The notes below the pieces were generated by a model. The model did no database searches. It worked only from the letters and a program-made list of their open reading frames with translations, and was not told the origin of the DNA. The translations under genes and the position numbers were made by a program. From Streptomyces rubradiris (GTDB lineage: Bacteria; Actinomycetota; Actinomycetes; Streptomycetales; Streptomycetaceae), in contig NZ_BNEA01000015.1 of the NCBI RefSeq assembly GCF_016860525.1, forward strand, positions 2,418,001-2,482,000: a stretch of 64,000 nucleotides of DNA, given 5' to 3'. Below are positions 13,989 through 23,119 of the stretch, one piece after another; position 1 is the first letter of the stretch, and every line of letters starts with the position of its first letter.

Positions 13989-14960
13989 ATGCCCGTCACG
14001 GTCGTACGTTTCAACCTCGTCGCGCCCGGCGCCCCTCCCGACGCCCTGTCCGCCCGTTACCGGGCCGCGGTGGAGATGGCCTGCTACGCGGACGAGCACG
14101 GGATCGCCACCGTGCAGACCGAGGAGCATCACGGCGCGGAGAACAACTGGCTGCCGTCGCCGTTCGTCCTCGCGGGCGCGGTGCTCGGGGCCACCCGCCG
14201 GATCGCGGTGACGGTGTCGGCGGTGATCGGCCCGCTGCACGACCCGCTGCGGCTTGCGGAGGACATCGCCGTGCTGGACCTGCTGAGCGGCGGCCGGCTG
14301 GTGACCGTGGCCGGGATCGGCTACCGGCCGGAGGAGTACGCGATGTTCGGCGTCGACTGGGACCGGCGCGGCCGGCTCCAGGACGAGTTGCTCCAGACGC
14401 TGCTGACGGCGTGGACCGGTGAGGAGTTCGCGTACCGGGGCCGCAGGGTACGGCTCACCCCGCGCCCGTACACCCGGCCGCACCCCCCGCTGCTGGTCGG
14501 CGGCTCCTCCAGGGCGGCCGCGCGCCGGGCCGCCCGGTTCGGCCTGCCGTTCTTCCCGAGCGCGCGGCTGCCGGAGCTGGCGGCGTACTACAAGGAGCGG
14601 CTCGCCGAGTACGGCACCGAGGGCTGGACGATGATGCCGGCCGCCGAGACGCCGCTGCTCCATCTCGCCGAGGACCCGGACCGGGCGTGGGCCGAGTACG
14701 GCGGGCACCTGCTGCACGAGGCCCGGACCTACGCCTCCTGGCAGTCGGGCGGGATTCGCTCGGCGGTGCGGTCGGCGGCCACGACGGTGGCGGAGCTGCG
14801 CGCGGAGGGCGTGTACCGGATCCTCACCCCGGAGCAGTGTCTGGCGCGGGGCCTGGACAGCCTGGTGCTGCACCCGCTGGCGGGCGGCATGCCGGTGGAG
14901 GAGGGCTGGCGCAGCCTGCGGCTGTTCGCGGAGCGGGTCGTCCCAGCGCTGGGAGGCTGA
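13989..14960 (+). CDS. LLM-class flavin-dependent oxidoreductase
   Basis: Luciferase-like TIM-barrel monooxygenase of 323 residues that would use FMN or F420. Characteristic features are the early EEHHG motif (TVQTEEHHGAE, around residue 48), VLDLLSGGRLVTVAGIGYRPEEY in the middle (typical of LLM proteins), and PHPPLLVGGSSRAAARRAA near the cofactor phosphate site. The substrate is unknown. The start is fixed by GGAGGGGGAC eight bases upstream, part of a hairpin. A cofC gene for F420 synthesis is present elsewhere in the window, so an F420 cofactor is possible. Confidence 0.85.
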   Translation: MPVTVVRFNLVAPGAPPDALSARYRAAVEMACYADEHGIATVQTEEHHGAENNWLPSPFVLAGAVLGATRRIAVTVSAVIGPLHDPLRLAEDIAVLDLLSGGRLVTVAGIGYRPEEYAMFGVDWDRRGRLQDELLQTLLTAWTGEEFAYRGRRVRLTPRPYTRPHPPLLVGGSSRAAARRAARFGLPFFPSARLPELAAYYKERLAEYGTEGWTMMPAAETPLLHLAEDPDRAWAEYGGHLLHEARTYASWQSGGIRSAVRSAATTVAELRAEGVYRILTPEQCLARGLDSLVLHPLAGGMPVEEGWRSLRLFAERVVPALGG

Positions 14961-14984
14961 GCCGGGCTGCCGGGCGCGGGAACA

Positions 14985-15029
14985 CCGCCGCCCCCGGTCC
15001 TGGCGGGTGGCCGGGACCGGGGGCGGCGG
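14985..15029. terminator. Strong terminator between oxidoreductase and glcP
   Basis: Perfect 16-base inverted repeat (14985-15000 and 15014-15029) with a 13-base loop, between convergent genes. No T-run. Confidence 0.75.
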
Positions 15030-15096
15030 ACGGTTCGAGGAGAGGGCAGCGGGGTCTTGGCCCTTCTCCCCGAGTTCGGGGGCCTCGCTACGAGGC

Positions 15097-16515
15097 TCAG
15101 CCCATCTCCTCCAGGGACTTGCCCTTCGTCTCCTTGACGAACTTCAGGACGAACGGGATGGAGAGGGCGGCGAAGATGGTGTAGATCACGTAGGTGCCGG
15201 AGAGGTTCCAGTCGGCCAGCGACGGGAAGCTCGCGGTGATGGCCCAGTTGGCGATCCACTGCGCGGCGGCGGCGACACCGAGGGCGGCGGCGCGGAGCTT
15301 GTTCGGGAACATCTCGCCGAGGAAGACCCAGACCACCACGCCCCAGGAGAGGGCGAAGAAGAGGACGAACAGGTGGGCGGCGATCAGGGCGACCCAGCCC
15401 TGGGTGCTCGGCAGCTTGCCGTCGACCAGGTGGTAGCTGAACGCCCAGGCCTCCAGCGCCAGGCCGATGACCATGCCGACCGAGCCGATGAGGGCGAGCG
15501 GCTTGCGGCCGACGCGGTCCACGAAGATCATCGCGATCACGGTGCCGACGATGTTGATGATCGAGGTGGTGAAGGAGTAGAAGAACGAGTCCGACGGGTC
15601 GACGCCGACCGACTGCCACAGCGTCGAGGAGTAGTAGAACGCGACGTTGATGCCGACGAACTGCTGGAAGACCGACAGGCCGATACCGATCCAGACGATC
15701 GGCTTGAAGAAGAAGGAGCCGCCGAGCAGGTCCTTGAAGGAGGACTTGTGCTCGCTCTTCATCGCGTGCTCGATCTCGGCGACGCGGGCGTCCAGGTCGA
15801 CGTCCTTGCCCTCGACCTCGGCGAGGATCTCGCGGGCGCGCTCACGCTTGCCGACGGAGAGCAGGAAGCGGGGGGACTCGGGGATCGCGAAGGAGAGCAG
15901 GCCGTAGAGGACGGCCGGGACGACCATCACGCCGAGCATGACCTGCCAGGCCTCCAGGCCCATCAGCTTGCCGCGCTGGTCGCCGCCGGCGGCGTTGAGC
16001 AGACCCCAGTTGACCAGCTGCGAGACGGCGATGCCGACGACGATCGCGGCCTGCTGGAAGGAGCCGAGCCGGCCGCGGTAGGCGGGCGGGGCGACCTCGG
16101 CGATGTAGGCGGGGCCGATCACGGAGGCCATGCCGATGGCGAAGCCGCCGATGACGCGCCAGAAGGCGAGGTCCCACAGCGCGAACGGCAGCGCGGAGCC
16201 GACGGCGCTGACGGTGAACAGGACGGCGGCGATCTGCATGCAGCGGATGCGGCCGATGCGGTCGGCTATGCGGCCGGCGGTGGCGGCACCGATGGCGCAG
16301 CCGATCAGCGCGATCGCGATGACCTGGGCGAGGGCGGCGGAGCCGACGTCGTAGCGGTCCCGGATGGCCTCGACGGCGCCGTTGATCACGGAGCTGTCGT
16401 AGCCGAAGAGGAAGCCGCCCATGGCGGCAGCCGCCGCGATGAAGATGACGTGCCCGAGATGTTCGGGGTGAGCCGACCTGGCTCCTGACTGAGGTGCCTG
16501 CGCTGTGCTGGTCAC
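15097..16515 (-). CDS. glcP: Glucose permease GlcP (MFS sugar porter)
   Basis: Twelve-helix sugar:proton symporter of 472 residues, the same length as S. coelicolor GlcP, the main glucose uptake system of that species. Sugar-porter signatures are visible: GGFLFGYDSSVINGA in helix 1, ADRIGRI in the 2-3 loop, PESPRFLL after helix 6, QQFVGINVAFYYSSTLW in helix 7, DRVGRKPL in the 8-9 loop, and a C-terminal ETKGKSLEEM. It is preceded by its own regulated promoter. GlcP in S. coelicolor is glucose-inducible, which fits the operator-like sequences upstream. Confidence 0.92.
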   Translation of the reverse strand: MTSTAQAPQSGARSAHPEHLGHVIFIAAAAAMGGFLFGYDSSVINGAVEAIRDRYDVGSAALAQVIAIALIGCAIGAATAGRIADRIGRIRCMQIAAVLFTVSAVGSALPFALWDLAFWRVIGGFAIGMASVIGPAYIAEVAPPAYRGRLGSFQQAAIVVGIAVSQLVNWGLLNAAGGDQRGKLMGLEAWQVMLGVMVVPAVLYGLLSFAIPESPRFLLSVGKRERAREILAEVEGKDVDLDARVAEIEHAMKSEHKSSFKDLLGGSFFFKPIVWIGIGLSVFQQFVGINVAFYYSSTLWQSVGVDPSDSFFYSFTTSIINIVGTVIAMIFVDRVGRKPLALIGSVGMVIGLALEAWAFSYHLVDGKLPSTQGWVALIAAHLFVLFFALSWGVVVWVFLGEMFPNKLRAAALGVAAAAQWIANWAITASFPSLADWNLSGTYVIYTIFAALSIPFVLKFVKETKGKSLEEMG

Positions 16516-16535
16516 GGTGTAACTCCTCGGGCCAC

Positions 16536-16656
16536 GGCAACGCTGCCGGGTGGGGGCGAGCCCTTACAGGTCTCCAGTGGCGCATACGGGTGGGCCACTC
16601 ACACCTGAAGGTAAAAGCAACGTTGCAGAGACTATGCCTTCAAGTTTCGAAGTCAA
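16536..16656 (-). promoter_or_regulatory. glcP promoter with two LacI-like operators
   Basis: On the minus strand a -35 TTGACT (16651-16656) and -10 TAGTCT (16629-16634) are separated by 16 bases. A perfect palindrome GCAACGTTGC (16617-16626) with a central CG sits on the expected transcription start. A related, one-mismatch site GGCAACGCTGCC lies 80 bases downstream in the leader (16536-16547). The pair suggests repression by a LacI-family protein with looping; the regulator is not in this window. Confidence 0.5.
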
Positions 16657-16766
16657 TAGTTCAACGACTGTGAGTTTTCAGATATGCCTGACGATCTTGT
16701 GTTCAAGAACTGAACGCTCAGCAAGATGATCTTGAAAGGGTTCCCTGGTGGACCCGGGAAAAGGCG

Positions 16767-19700
16767 CTAGCGCAACCGCTGGGAGATGACCTTGGAGACA
16801 CCGTCGCCCTGCATGGACACGCCGTAGAGCGCGTCGGCGACCTCCATCGTGCGCTTCTGATGCGTGATCACGATCAGCTGCGAGCTCTCCTGGAGCTCGC
16901 GCATGATCCCGATCAGCCGCTGGAGGTTGGTGTCGTCCAGCGCGGCCTCGACCTCGTCCATCACGTAGAACGGGCTCGGCCGGGCCTTGAAGATCGACAC
17001 CAGCAGCGCCACCGCGGTCAGCGAGCGCTCGCCGCCCGACAGCAGGGAGAGCCGCTTGACCTTCTTGCCCGGCGGACGCGCCTCCACGTCCACGCCCGTG
17101 GCGAGCATGTTCGCGGGGTCGGTCAGCACCAGCCGGCCCTCGCCGCCGGGGAACAGCCGGGCGAAGACGCCCTCGAACTCGCGGGCGGTGTCCCGGAAGG
17201 CCTCGGTGAAGACCTGCTCGACGCGCTCGTCGACCTCCCTCACCACCTGGAGCAGGTCGGCGCGGGTCTTCTTCAGGTCCTCCAGCTGCTCGCCGAGGAA
17301 CTTGTGCCGCTCCTCCAGCGCGGCGAACTCCTCCAGTGCCAGCGGGTTGACCTTGCCCAGCTGCTGGTACGCCCGCTCGGCCGCCCTCAGCCGCTTCTCC
17401 TGCTCGGCGCGGTCGAAGGGGCGGGGCCGGTTGCGCGGGTGCCCGGGGTCCTCTGGCAGCCGCTCGCCGTCGGCGGGGGGCGAGGGCGGCACCGGCTGGT
17501 GCGGCCCGTACTCGGCCACCAGTCCCTCCGGTTCGACACCCAGTTCCTCCAGCGCCTTCGCCTCCAGCTGCTCGATGCGCAGCCGCTTCTCGGCACCGAG
17601 TACCTCGCCCCGGTGGACCGAATCCGTCAACTTGTCGAGTTCGGCCTTGAGTTCGCGGCCGGCCGTGCGGGCGGCGGCGAGCTCCCGCTCGCCCCGGGTC
17701 CTGGCGGCCTCGGCGGCGGCGCGCTCCTGCTCGGCGCGGGCGAGGGACACCTCCACGTGCGCGAGCAGCTGCCGGGCGCCGGAGGCGACGGCCCCGGCCA
17801 CGGCCGCCTCGTGGCGCAGCCGGGCCCGGCGCCGCTCGGCACGCACGCGTGCCTCACGTTCGGCGCGGGCCGCCCGGTCGAGCGCGTCGGCGCGTCCGGC
17901 GAGCCCCTTGACCCGCTCCTCGTGGGTACGGACCTGGAGGCGGGCCTCCATCTCGGTCTGCCGGGCGTTGGCCCCGTCGGCGGCGAGCCGGTCCCGGACC
18001 GAGGTGTCCGGCTCCTCCTCCGCCGGCGTCTCCTCGGCCACGGCCAGCCGCTCGGCCAGCTCCTCGGCCTCCCGCACGGCCGCCTCCAGCGCCTCCTGCG
18101 CGCGGGCCGCCGCCGCGGCCGACCGCTCGGCCTCGCCGGCGGCGCCGCGGGCCTGGCCGGCCAGGCGGCCGAGCTGCTGGGCCACGGCCGACTTCTCCCG
18201 GTCGGCGGCACGGCGCCGCTCACCGAGTTCGTCCACGAGGGAGGCGGCCCGGGTACGGCGCTCGGCCGCCGCGCGCTGCGCCTCGGCCAGCTCCCGGCAG
18301 CGGACCTCCAGCTCGGCCAGTTCGGCGGCGGCCTCGTCCACGGAGGCCTGTACCTCCAGCAGGCTGGGGGCGCCCGCGGAGCCGCCGTGCGCGATGTGGG
18401 CGCCGAGGAGGTCGCCTTCGGCGGTGACGGCGGTCAGGCCGGGGTGGGCGCGGACCAGGTTCTCGGCGTCGGCCAGGGTGTCGACCACGACGATGTCGCG
18501 CAGGACACGGCGGACGGCGGGCATGAGGCCGGCGGGGCCGTGGACGAGGGTGGCGGCGAAGAGGATTCCGCCGGTTTGGGGGGCCGGGTCGCCGTTGTCG
18601 GGTGCGGGAGCGTCGTGGTTGCTCGCGCCGTTCCCCGCGCCCCTTTGGGGCACTGACCCACCGTGATCGGGTGCGGGAGCGTCGTGGTTGCTCGCGCCGT
18701 TCCCCGCGCCCCTTTGGGGCACTGACCCACCGTGATCGGGTGCGGGAGCGTCGTGGTTGCTCGCGCCGTTCCCCGCGCCCCTTTGGGGGGCTGACCCAAC
18801 GTGATCGGGTGCGGGAGCGTCGTGGTTGCTCGCGCCGTTCCCCGCGCCCCTTTGGGGGGCTTCTTCCGGGGCGTCCGTCAAGAGGAGGGTGGCTCGGCCG
18901 GCGTCCTGTTTGCGGAGGAGGGTCAGGGCCTCGGTCGCTGCCGCGGGGGTGGTGACGGCGAGGGCGTCGGCCGCCGTGCCGAAGGCCGCCGCCAGGGGGA
19001 TCTCGTAGCCCGGGGTGATCCTCAGGAGTTCCGCCGCGGGGCCGAGGATGCCGGTGAGGCGGTCGCGCGCGCCGAGCAGGATGCCGGTGCCGTCCTTGCG
19101 GCGCAGGCCCAGCGCCAGCGCCTCGTGACGGGCCTGGGTCGCCGCGCGGGTGCGCTCGGCGGCGGTGAGGGCGTCGCGGGCCGTGCCCAGGGCCGTCTCC
19201 GCGTCGGTCAGCTCCCGCTTCGCGGCCTCGTGCCGCTCGGCCAGGTCGGCGTCACCCGCGTCCAGACCGTCGACCTCCGCGCGCAGGGCCTCGTACTCCT
19301 CCTGCGCGCGCTCCGCCCGGTCCCGCGCCTCGTCGCGGGCCGTGGTGAGCCGGTCGATCTCGGCCTGGGCGGAGGCGACGCGCGAGCGGGCCGCGTTGAC
19401 CTGTCCCGAGAGGCGGGCCAGGCCCTCGCGGCGGTCCGCGATGGCGCGGGCGACGTCCTTCAGCCGGCGCTCCTCCACGGCGAGCTCGCGTTCCAGCTCG
19501 GCGCGGTGCGCGACCGTGTCGTCCAGTGCCCGCCGTGCCGCTTCGAGGGCGGCCTCCAGCTCGGCCTCCTGTTCCCGGACGCGGGCGGCCTCGCGTTCCA
19601 GGTCCTCGGGGTCCCGGCCGCGCCGCTCCTCGGGCGGGGCGGAGGTGGCGCTCTTGACCCGGGCGTCGGCCAGGGAGATCGTGCCGCGGACGCGTTCGGC

Positions 19701-20588
19701 GAGCTGGGACAGTTCGTACCAGGTCTGCTGGGCCCGCGTCAGACGAGGGGTGAGCCGGCGTACCTCGTCCTCCAGCAGGACCTCCCGGTGCAGGGCCTTC
19801 TTCAGTTCCCGCTCGGCGGTGTCCTTGCGTTCCTTCAGCGCCGCCTCGTCCGCGATCTCCGCCTGGAGGGCCGCACGCAGACGTACCAGGTCGTCGGCGA
19901 GCAGCCGCAGCCGGGCGTCGCGGAGGTCGGCCTGGATGACGGCGGCCCGGCGCGCCACCGCCGCCTGCCGGCCCAGGGGCTTGAGCTGGCGGCGCAGTTC
20001 GTCGGTGAGGTCCTGCACGCGCGCGAGGTTGGCCCGCATCGCGTCCAGCTTGCGGAGCGCCTTCTCCTTGCGCTTGCGGTGCTTGAGGACGCCGGCCGCC
20101 TCCTCGATGAAGGCGCGACGACCCATGGGGTCGGCGTGCAGGACGGAGTCGAGCTGTCCCTGGCCGACGATGACGTGCATCTCGCGGCCGATGCCGGAGT
20201 CGGAGAGGAGTTCCTGGATGTCCAGCAGGCGGCAGGTGTCGCCGTTGATCTGGTACTCGCTGCCGCCGTTGCGGAACATCGTCCGCGTGATGGTGACCTC
20301 GGCGTACTCGATGGGCAGAGCGCCGTCGGAGTTGTCGATGGTCAGGGACACCTCGGCGCGGCCGAGCGGCGGGCGGCCGGTGGTGCCGGCGAAGATGACG
20401 TCCTCCATCTTGCCGCCACGCAGCGACTTGGCGCCCTGTTCGCCCATGACCCAGCTGAGCGCGTCCACGACGTTGGACTTGCCCGAGCCGTTCGGGCCGA
20501 CGACACACGTGATCCCCGGTTCGAACCGGAGGGTGGTCGCCGAGGCGAACGACTTGAACCCGCGCAGGGTCAGGGCCTTGAGGTGCAC
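16767..20588 (-). CDS. smc: Chromosome segregation protein SMC, with a repeat insertion
   Basis: Condensin ATPase that compacts and helps segregate the chromosome with ScpA/ScpB and ParB. The N-terminal head has Walker A GPNGSGKS (about 33-40). Long coiled coils flank the hinge, and the C-terminal head has the signature LLSGGERSLTAVALL and Walker B FYVMDEVEAALDD. At 1273 residues it is about 85 longer than the usual Streptomyces SMC as I recall it. The excess is explained by four 23-residue tandem repeats (about residues 576-663) that interrupt the hinge domain between the segments ending TLLLTDAPEE and beginning GGILFAATLV. The frame is kept throughout, so the gene looks functional. Confidence 0.95.
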   Translation of the reverse strand: MHLKALTLRGFKSFASATTLRFEPGITCVVGPNGSGKSNVVDALSWVMGEQGAKSLRGGKMEDVIFAGTTGRPPLGRAEVSLTIDNSDGALPIEYAEVTITRTMFRNGGSEYQINGDTCRLLDIQELLSDSGIGREMHVIVGQGQLDSVLHADPMGRRAFIEEAAGVLKHRKRKEKALRKLDAMRANLARVQDLTDELRRQLKPLGRQAAVARRAAVIQADLRDARLRLLADDLVRLRAALQAEIADEAALKERKDTAERELKKALHREVLLEDEVRRLTPRLTRAQQTWYELSQLAERVRGTISLADARVKSATSAPPEERRGRDPEDLEREAARVREQEAELEAALEAARRALDDTVAHRAELERELAVEERRLKDVARAIADRREGLARLSGQVNAARSRVASAQAEIDRLTTARDEARDRAERAQEEYEALRAEVDGLDAGDADLAERHEAAKRELTDAETALGTARDALTAAERTRAATQARHEALALGLRRKDGTGILLGARDRLTGILGPAAELLRITPGYEIPLAAAFGTAADALAVTTPAAATEALTLLRKQDAGRATLLLTDAPEEAPQRGAGNGASNHDAPAPDHVGSAPQRGAGNGASNHDAPAPDHGGSVPQRGAGNGASNHDAPAPDHGGSVPQRGAGNGASNHDAPAPDNGDPAPQTGGILFAATLVHGPAGLMPAVRRVLRDIVVVDTLADAENLVRAHPGLTAVTAEGDLLGAHIAHGGSAGAPSLLEVQASVDEAAAELAELEVRCRELAEAQRAAAERRTRAASLVDELGERRRAADREKSAVAQQLGRLAGQARGAAGEAERSAAAAARAQEALEAAVREAEELAERLAVAEETPAEEEPDTSVRDRLAADGANARQTEMEARLQVRTHEERVKGLAGRADALDRAARAEREARVRAERRRARLRHEAAVAGAVASGARQLLAHVEVSLARAEQERAAAEAARTRGERELAAARTAGRELKAELDKLTDSVHRGEVLGAEKRLRIEQLEAKALEELGVEPEGLVAEYGPHQPVPPSPPADGERLPEDPGHPRNRPRPFDRAEQEKRLRAAERAYQQLGKVNPLALEEFAALEERHKFLGEQLEDLKKTRADLLQVVREVDERVEQVFTEAFRDTAREFEGVFARLFPGGEGRLVLTDPANMLATGVDVEARPPGKKVKRLSLLSGGERSLTAVALLVSIFKARPSPFYVMDEVEAALDDTNLQRLIGIMRELQESSQLIVITHQKRTMEVADALYGVSMQGDGVSKVISQRLR
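18600..18861. repeat. Four tandem 69-bp repeats inside smc
   Basis: Copies begin at 18600, 18669, 18738 and 18807, each exactly 69 bases apart, with only a few differences between copies. Each contains CGCCGTTCCCCGCGCCCCTT, closely resembling a short repeat that is very common between genes in Streptomyces chromosomes. Because 69 is a multiple of three, the copies add PQRGAGNGASNHDAPAPD-type units in frame to SMC. Confidence 0.9.
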
Positions 20589-20714
20589 GCCCCTGGACTC
20601 TACCCGCCGCTCCCGGCCCGGCCGGCGAACCCCCGCCGCCGCGCGGTTTCGTCATTGACCATGCAGGGCACACCAGGTGTTGAAGAAGGTGAAAGGATGC
20701 GGGGGTAAAGAACG

Positions 20715-20736
20715 AAGGGACGCCGAAGCGTCCCTT
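20715..20736 (-). terminator. Terminator of the small coiled-coil gene
   Basis: Nine-base perfect stem (AAGGGACGC / GCGTCCCTT) with a TTCG tetraloop on the minus strand, followed by CGTTCTTT. This is a classic intrinsic terminator, sitting about 100 bases past the stop of the gene ending at 20834 and before smc. Confidence 0.8.
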
Positions 20737-20833
20737 GCAACTCTGACGACTGGATCGCAGCCGTCCGATCAACTGAGCGGTTGATACGGGCAACCCGATC
20801 GCTGTCTCTGCTGTTGTGGAGCTGATGCAGCGA

Positions 20834-21037
20834 TCAGGTGAGCGCAGGCTCCGCCTGGTGTGCGTCGATGCTCTCCATGATCCTCTCCTGAGAGGCGGCA
20901 GCCGTCAGCGCTTCGTTCTCGGCCTGGATCCGTCCGAGCTCGGACTCCAGGTCCTGTACACGCTGCTGCAGCCGTCGCATCTCGGCGAGGAGTCGAGGGT
21001 CGGAGCCGCCGACGTAACCGAGAAGCGCCTTTGCCAT
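20834..21037 (-). CDS. Small conserved coiled-coil protein of unknown function
   Basis: 67 residues beginning MAKALLGYVGGSDP. The middle (residues 15-45) is a heptad-patterned coiled coil (LLAEMRRLQQRVQDLESELG), and the end is acidic. An ATG with GTGGAGGACC upstream fixes the start. I recognise the type as widely conserved in Streptomyces but know no function. It has its own terminator and lies directly upstream of smc; whether it has anything to do with SMC is not known. Confidence 0.75.
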   Translation of the reverse strand: MAKALLGYVGGSDPRLLAEMRRLQQRVQDLESELGRIQAENEALTAAASQERIMESIDAHQAEPALT

Positions 21038-21279
21038 GATGGATGGTCCTCCACAATGAGTGACCGACCGATGCGGTGTGGGTCGTGAGGGATTCGCACC
21101 CGCGTGCTTGGCACATCCGGGTGTTGCTCTGCTGTTGTTCCATGCCAAACAGCTAAGGTGCGCGGGGCTTTCAGCGTCTCACCAAAAAGTTTGACGGTCA
21201 ACACGATCACGCCCTGTATTGGAAGGCAACCCGGGGCGCACGGCCGTGAACACGGCGGTGCCGCGGCTCTCCAGGGCCC

Positions 21280-21372
21280 TCAGGGCGTGGCGACCAGCAG
21301 TACCTGCGGAGCCTGCCACGCGTCGCCCGTCTTGGCAACCACCAGGGCGTTTTCACTCCCGACGGGGGCCGG
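21280..21372 (-). pseudogene. Possible coding remnant downstream of acylphosphatase
   Basis: A short open stretch in the minus-strand reading frame ends NALVVAKTGDAWQAPQVLL...P and a TGA, with coding-like third-position G/C. It has no start of its own and no family I know. It could be the decayed end of a gene once following acyP. The rest of the 379-base gap 21038-21416 holds the upstream region of the coiled-coil gene, including TTGACGGTCAA at 21191-21201, and nothing else I can support. Confidence 0.2.
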
Positions 21373-21416
21373 CGGCGCCCCCCGGCGGCCCGGCCGAGGG
21401 GCTCGGCGAGGACGGA

Positions 21417-21698
21417 TCAGCGGATGGCGAAGCCGTCGTAGCCGCCGCGCGGTGTGTCCCAGATCTCTGTCACACCGTCCACGCGCCCGGGCGTGTCGGC
21501 GCCCTGGAGCCAGTCCAGCAGCCCCTCGCAGCGCTCGCGCGGCCCCTCCGCGACCACCTGGACCCGGCCGTCGGCCAAATTGAGAGCAAAACCACTCAAC
21601 CCGCCGATCTCCAGTGCCCTGGCCCGCGTGAACCAGCGGAATCCCACGCCCTGCACGTGTCCACGCACCCAGGCGACCAGTCGTACGTCCTCGCTCAT
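21417..21698 (-). CDS. acyP: Acylphosphatase
   Basis: Small alpha/beta enzyme of 93 residues that hydrolyses acyl phosphates. The signature [13 protein letters not shown] contains the phosphate-binding Arg21, and Asn40 (GFALNLADG) is the second catalytic residue. It sits between mutM and smc, a conserved actinobacterial neighbourhood with no obvious functional link. Its real substrate in the cell is unknown. Confidence 0.93.
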   Translation of the reverse strand: MSEDVRLVAWVRGHVQGVGFRWFTRARALEIGGLSGFALNLADGRVQVVAEGPRERCEGLLDWLQGADTPGRVDGVTEIWDTPRGGYDGFAIR

Positions 21699-21857
21699 GC
21701 GTGCAACCTAACCGGCCGGTGCCGCTCGGGACACGTCGCGCCCCGGCGACATCAGGTACCGTCCGGACCCGGTGAATCGTGGCCGAAACCCACTCGAAGG
21801 AGTGGAGTGGACCGGCCACACGTACGAGGCACGCGTACGAGGAAGAGGGCAAGGATC

Positions 21858-23117
21858 ATGGGACGCCACCGACGCTCCGCCGCCGGAAGCGACGACCCTC
21901 GGCACTCGCCCGCGCACCCGCCCTCCGGGGAACGACCGGTGCCCGCGGACATCGGGCCGTACCCGGCTCCGGATGCCTACGCCGAGGCCACCGCGAAGGC
22001 GCAGGCCTACCTGTTCGCCACGGCCGACGAGCCGGCGCCGGCCGCCCCCGGGTCCGGGGCAGGCTCCGGGGACGGCGGCGACAAGGCGAGCGGGGGCGAC
22101 CGGCAGTGGGCCAAGGCCGTACGACCGGTGCGCGCCGCCCTGCTCGGGGTGTCCGTGGCCGTCGTCCTCGGCACGGCCGCGGTGGGCTCCGGCGCGGTGC
22201 CGGGCCTGGAGCACTACCGGTTCGGCGGCGGTACGCACACCACCGGCGGCGAGCGGACGGGGGCCGTGGCCTCCCCCGGCAACACGGCGAGCGGGCAGGG
22301 CGGCACCTCGGGGAGCGCCGGTGCCGGTGCCACGGCGGGTTCCGGCGACGGCGATCGGCCCGCCCGGTCGTCGAGCCCGTCCCCCTCCGGCGCCGTCTCC
22401 GCCTCGAAGCCGGCGCCCTCCGCTCCGGCCCCGGCGCGGACGGCCACCGAAAAGCCGTCACCGAAGGCCGGTCCCCGCAAGACGCCGGGGACCGGGCGGA
22501 CCAAGCCGCCCGCCGAGCCGACCGCGTCGGCCGGAACGTCCGGCCCGGCCGAGCCGTCCGCGTCCGGCACCCCGGCCGAACCCGCGCCCGAGCCCAAGCC
22601 CGGCAAGCCCGGGTCCGACCCCGAGCCCACCGGGCCGAAGGCCACCCCGTCCCGCACGGCAACTCCTTCGGCGACTCCCTCTCGTACGCCCGAAGCCCCG
22701 GCTCCGGCTCCCTCCTCCCCCGCGGACACCGTGGCACGGGAGGCCGCCGTCGAGGCGGAGGTGCTGAAGCTGGTCAACGACGAGCGGGCGAAAGCCGGGC
22801 TCGGCGCGCTCGCGGCGAACTCCGCGCTGACCGGGCTGGCCGAGGCGTTCAGCGACGACATGGCGGCGCGGGGCTTCTTCGCGCACACCGACCCGGACGG
22901 CAGCACGCCGTGGGACCGGGCGGCGCGGGCCGGGATCACCGGTCTCGGCGCGGAGAACATCGGCCGCGGTCAGGCGGACGCGGCTGCCGTGCTGGCGGCC
23001 TGGATGGACAGCCCCGAGAATCGCGCCAACATCCTGAACCCCGGCTTCACGGCCGTCGGCGCGGGTGTCCACCTCGGTCCGGGCGGCCCTTGGTGGACGC
23101 TGGAGTTCGGCACCTGA
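21858..23117 (+). CDS. CAP-domain (SCP/PR-1-like) exported protein
   Basis: 419 residues. A cytoplasmic N-terminus of about 90 residues (MGRHRRS start) is followed by one membrane helix (about 92-114), a long Pro/Ser/Thr/Lys-rich linker (about 120-290) and a C-terminal CAP domain (about 295-419). The CAP domain has the motifs LVNDERAKAGL, FFAHTDPDGSTPWDR and GAENIGRG, and ends GPWWTLEFGT. Bacterial CAP proteins are extracellular and of largely unknown activity; here it would be membrane-tethered and span the cell wall. The ATG is chosen because MGRHRRS is a common start for this family. Confidence 0.88.
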   Translation: MGRHRRSAAGSDDPRHSPAHPPSGERPVPADIGPYPAPDAYAEATAKAQAYLFATADEPAPAAPGSGAGSGDGGDKASGGDRQWAKAVRPVRAALLGVSVAVVLGTAAVGSGAVPGLEHYRFGGGTHTTGGERTGAVASPGNTASGQGGTSGSAGAGATAGSGDGDRPARSSSPSPSGAVSASKPAPSAPAPARTATEKPSPKAGPRKTPGTGRTKPPAEPTASAGTSGPAEPSASGTPAEPAPEPKPGKPGSDPEPTGPKATPSRTATPSATPSRTPEAPAPAPSSPADTVAREAAVEAEVLKLVNDERAKAGLGALAANSALTGLAEAFSDDMAARGFFAHTDPDGSTPWDRAARAGITGLGAENIGRGQADAAAVLAAWMDSPENRANILNPGFTAVGAGVHLGPGGPWWTLEFGT

Positions 23118-23119
23118 GA

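Noticed and set aside
18600..18861. Possible CRISPR or mobile element
   Set aside because: Adjacent copies without spacers, no terminal inverted repeats or transposase; it is a tandem repeat in smc.
21060..21125. tRNA-like or riboswitch-like sequence with a T-loop-like GATTCGCACCC
   Set aside because: No acceptor or anticodon stem could be drawn around it and no known riboswitch core was recognised.
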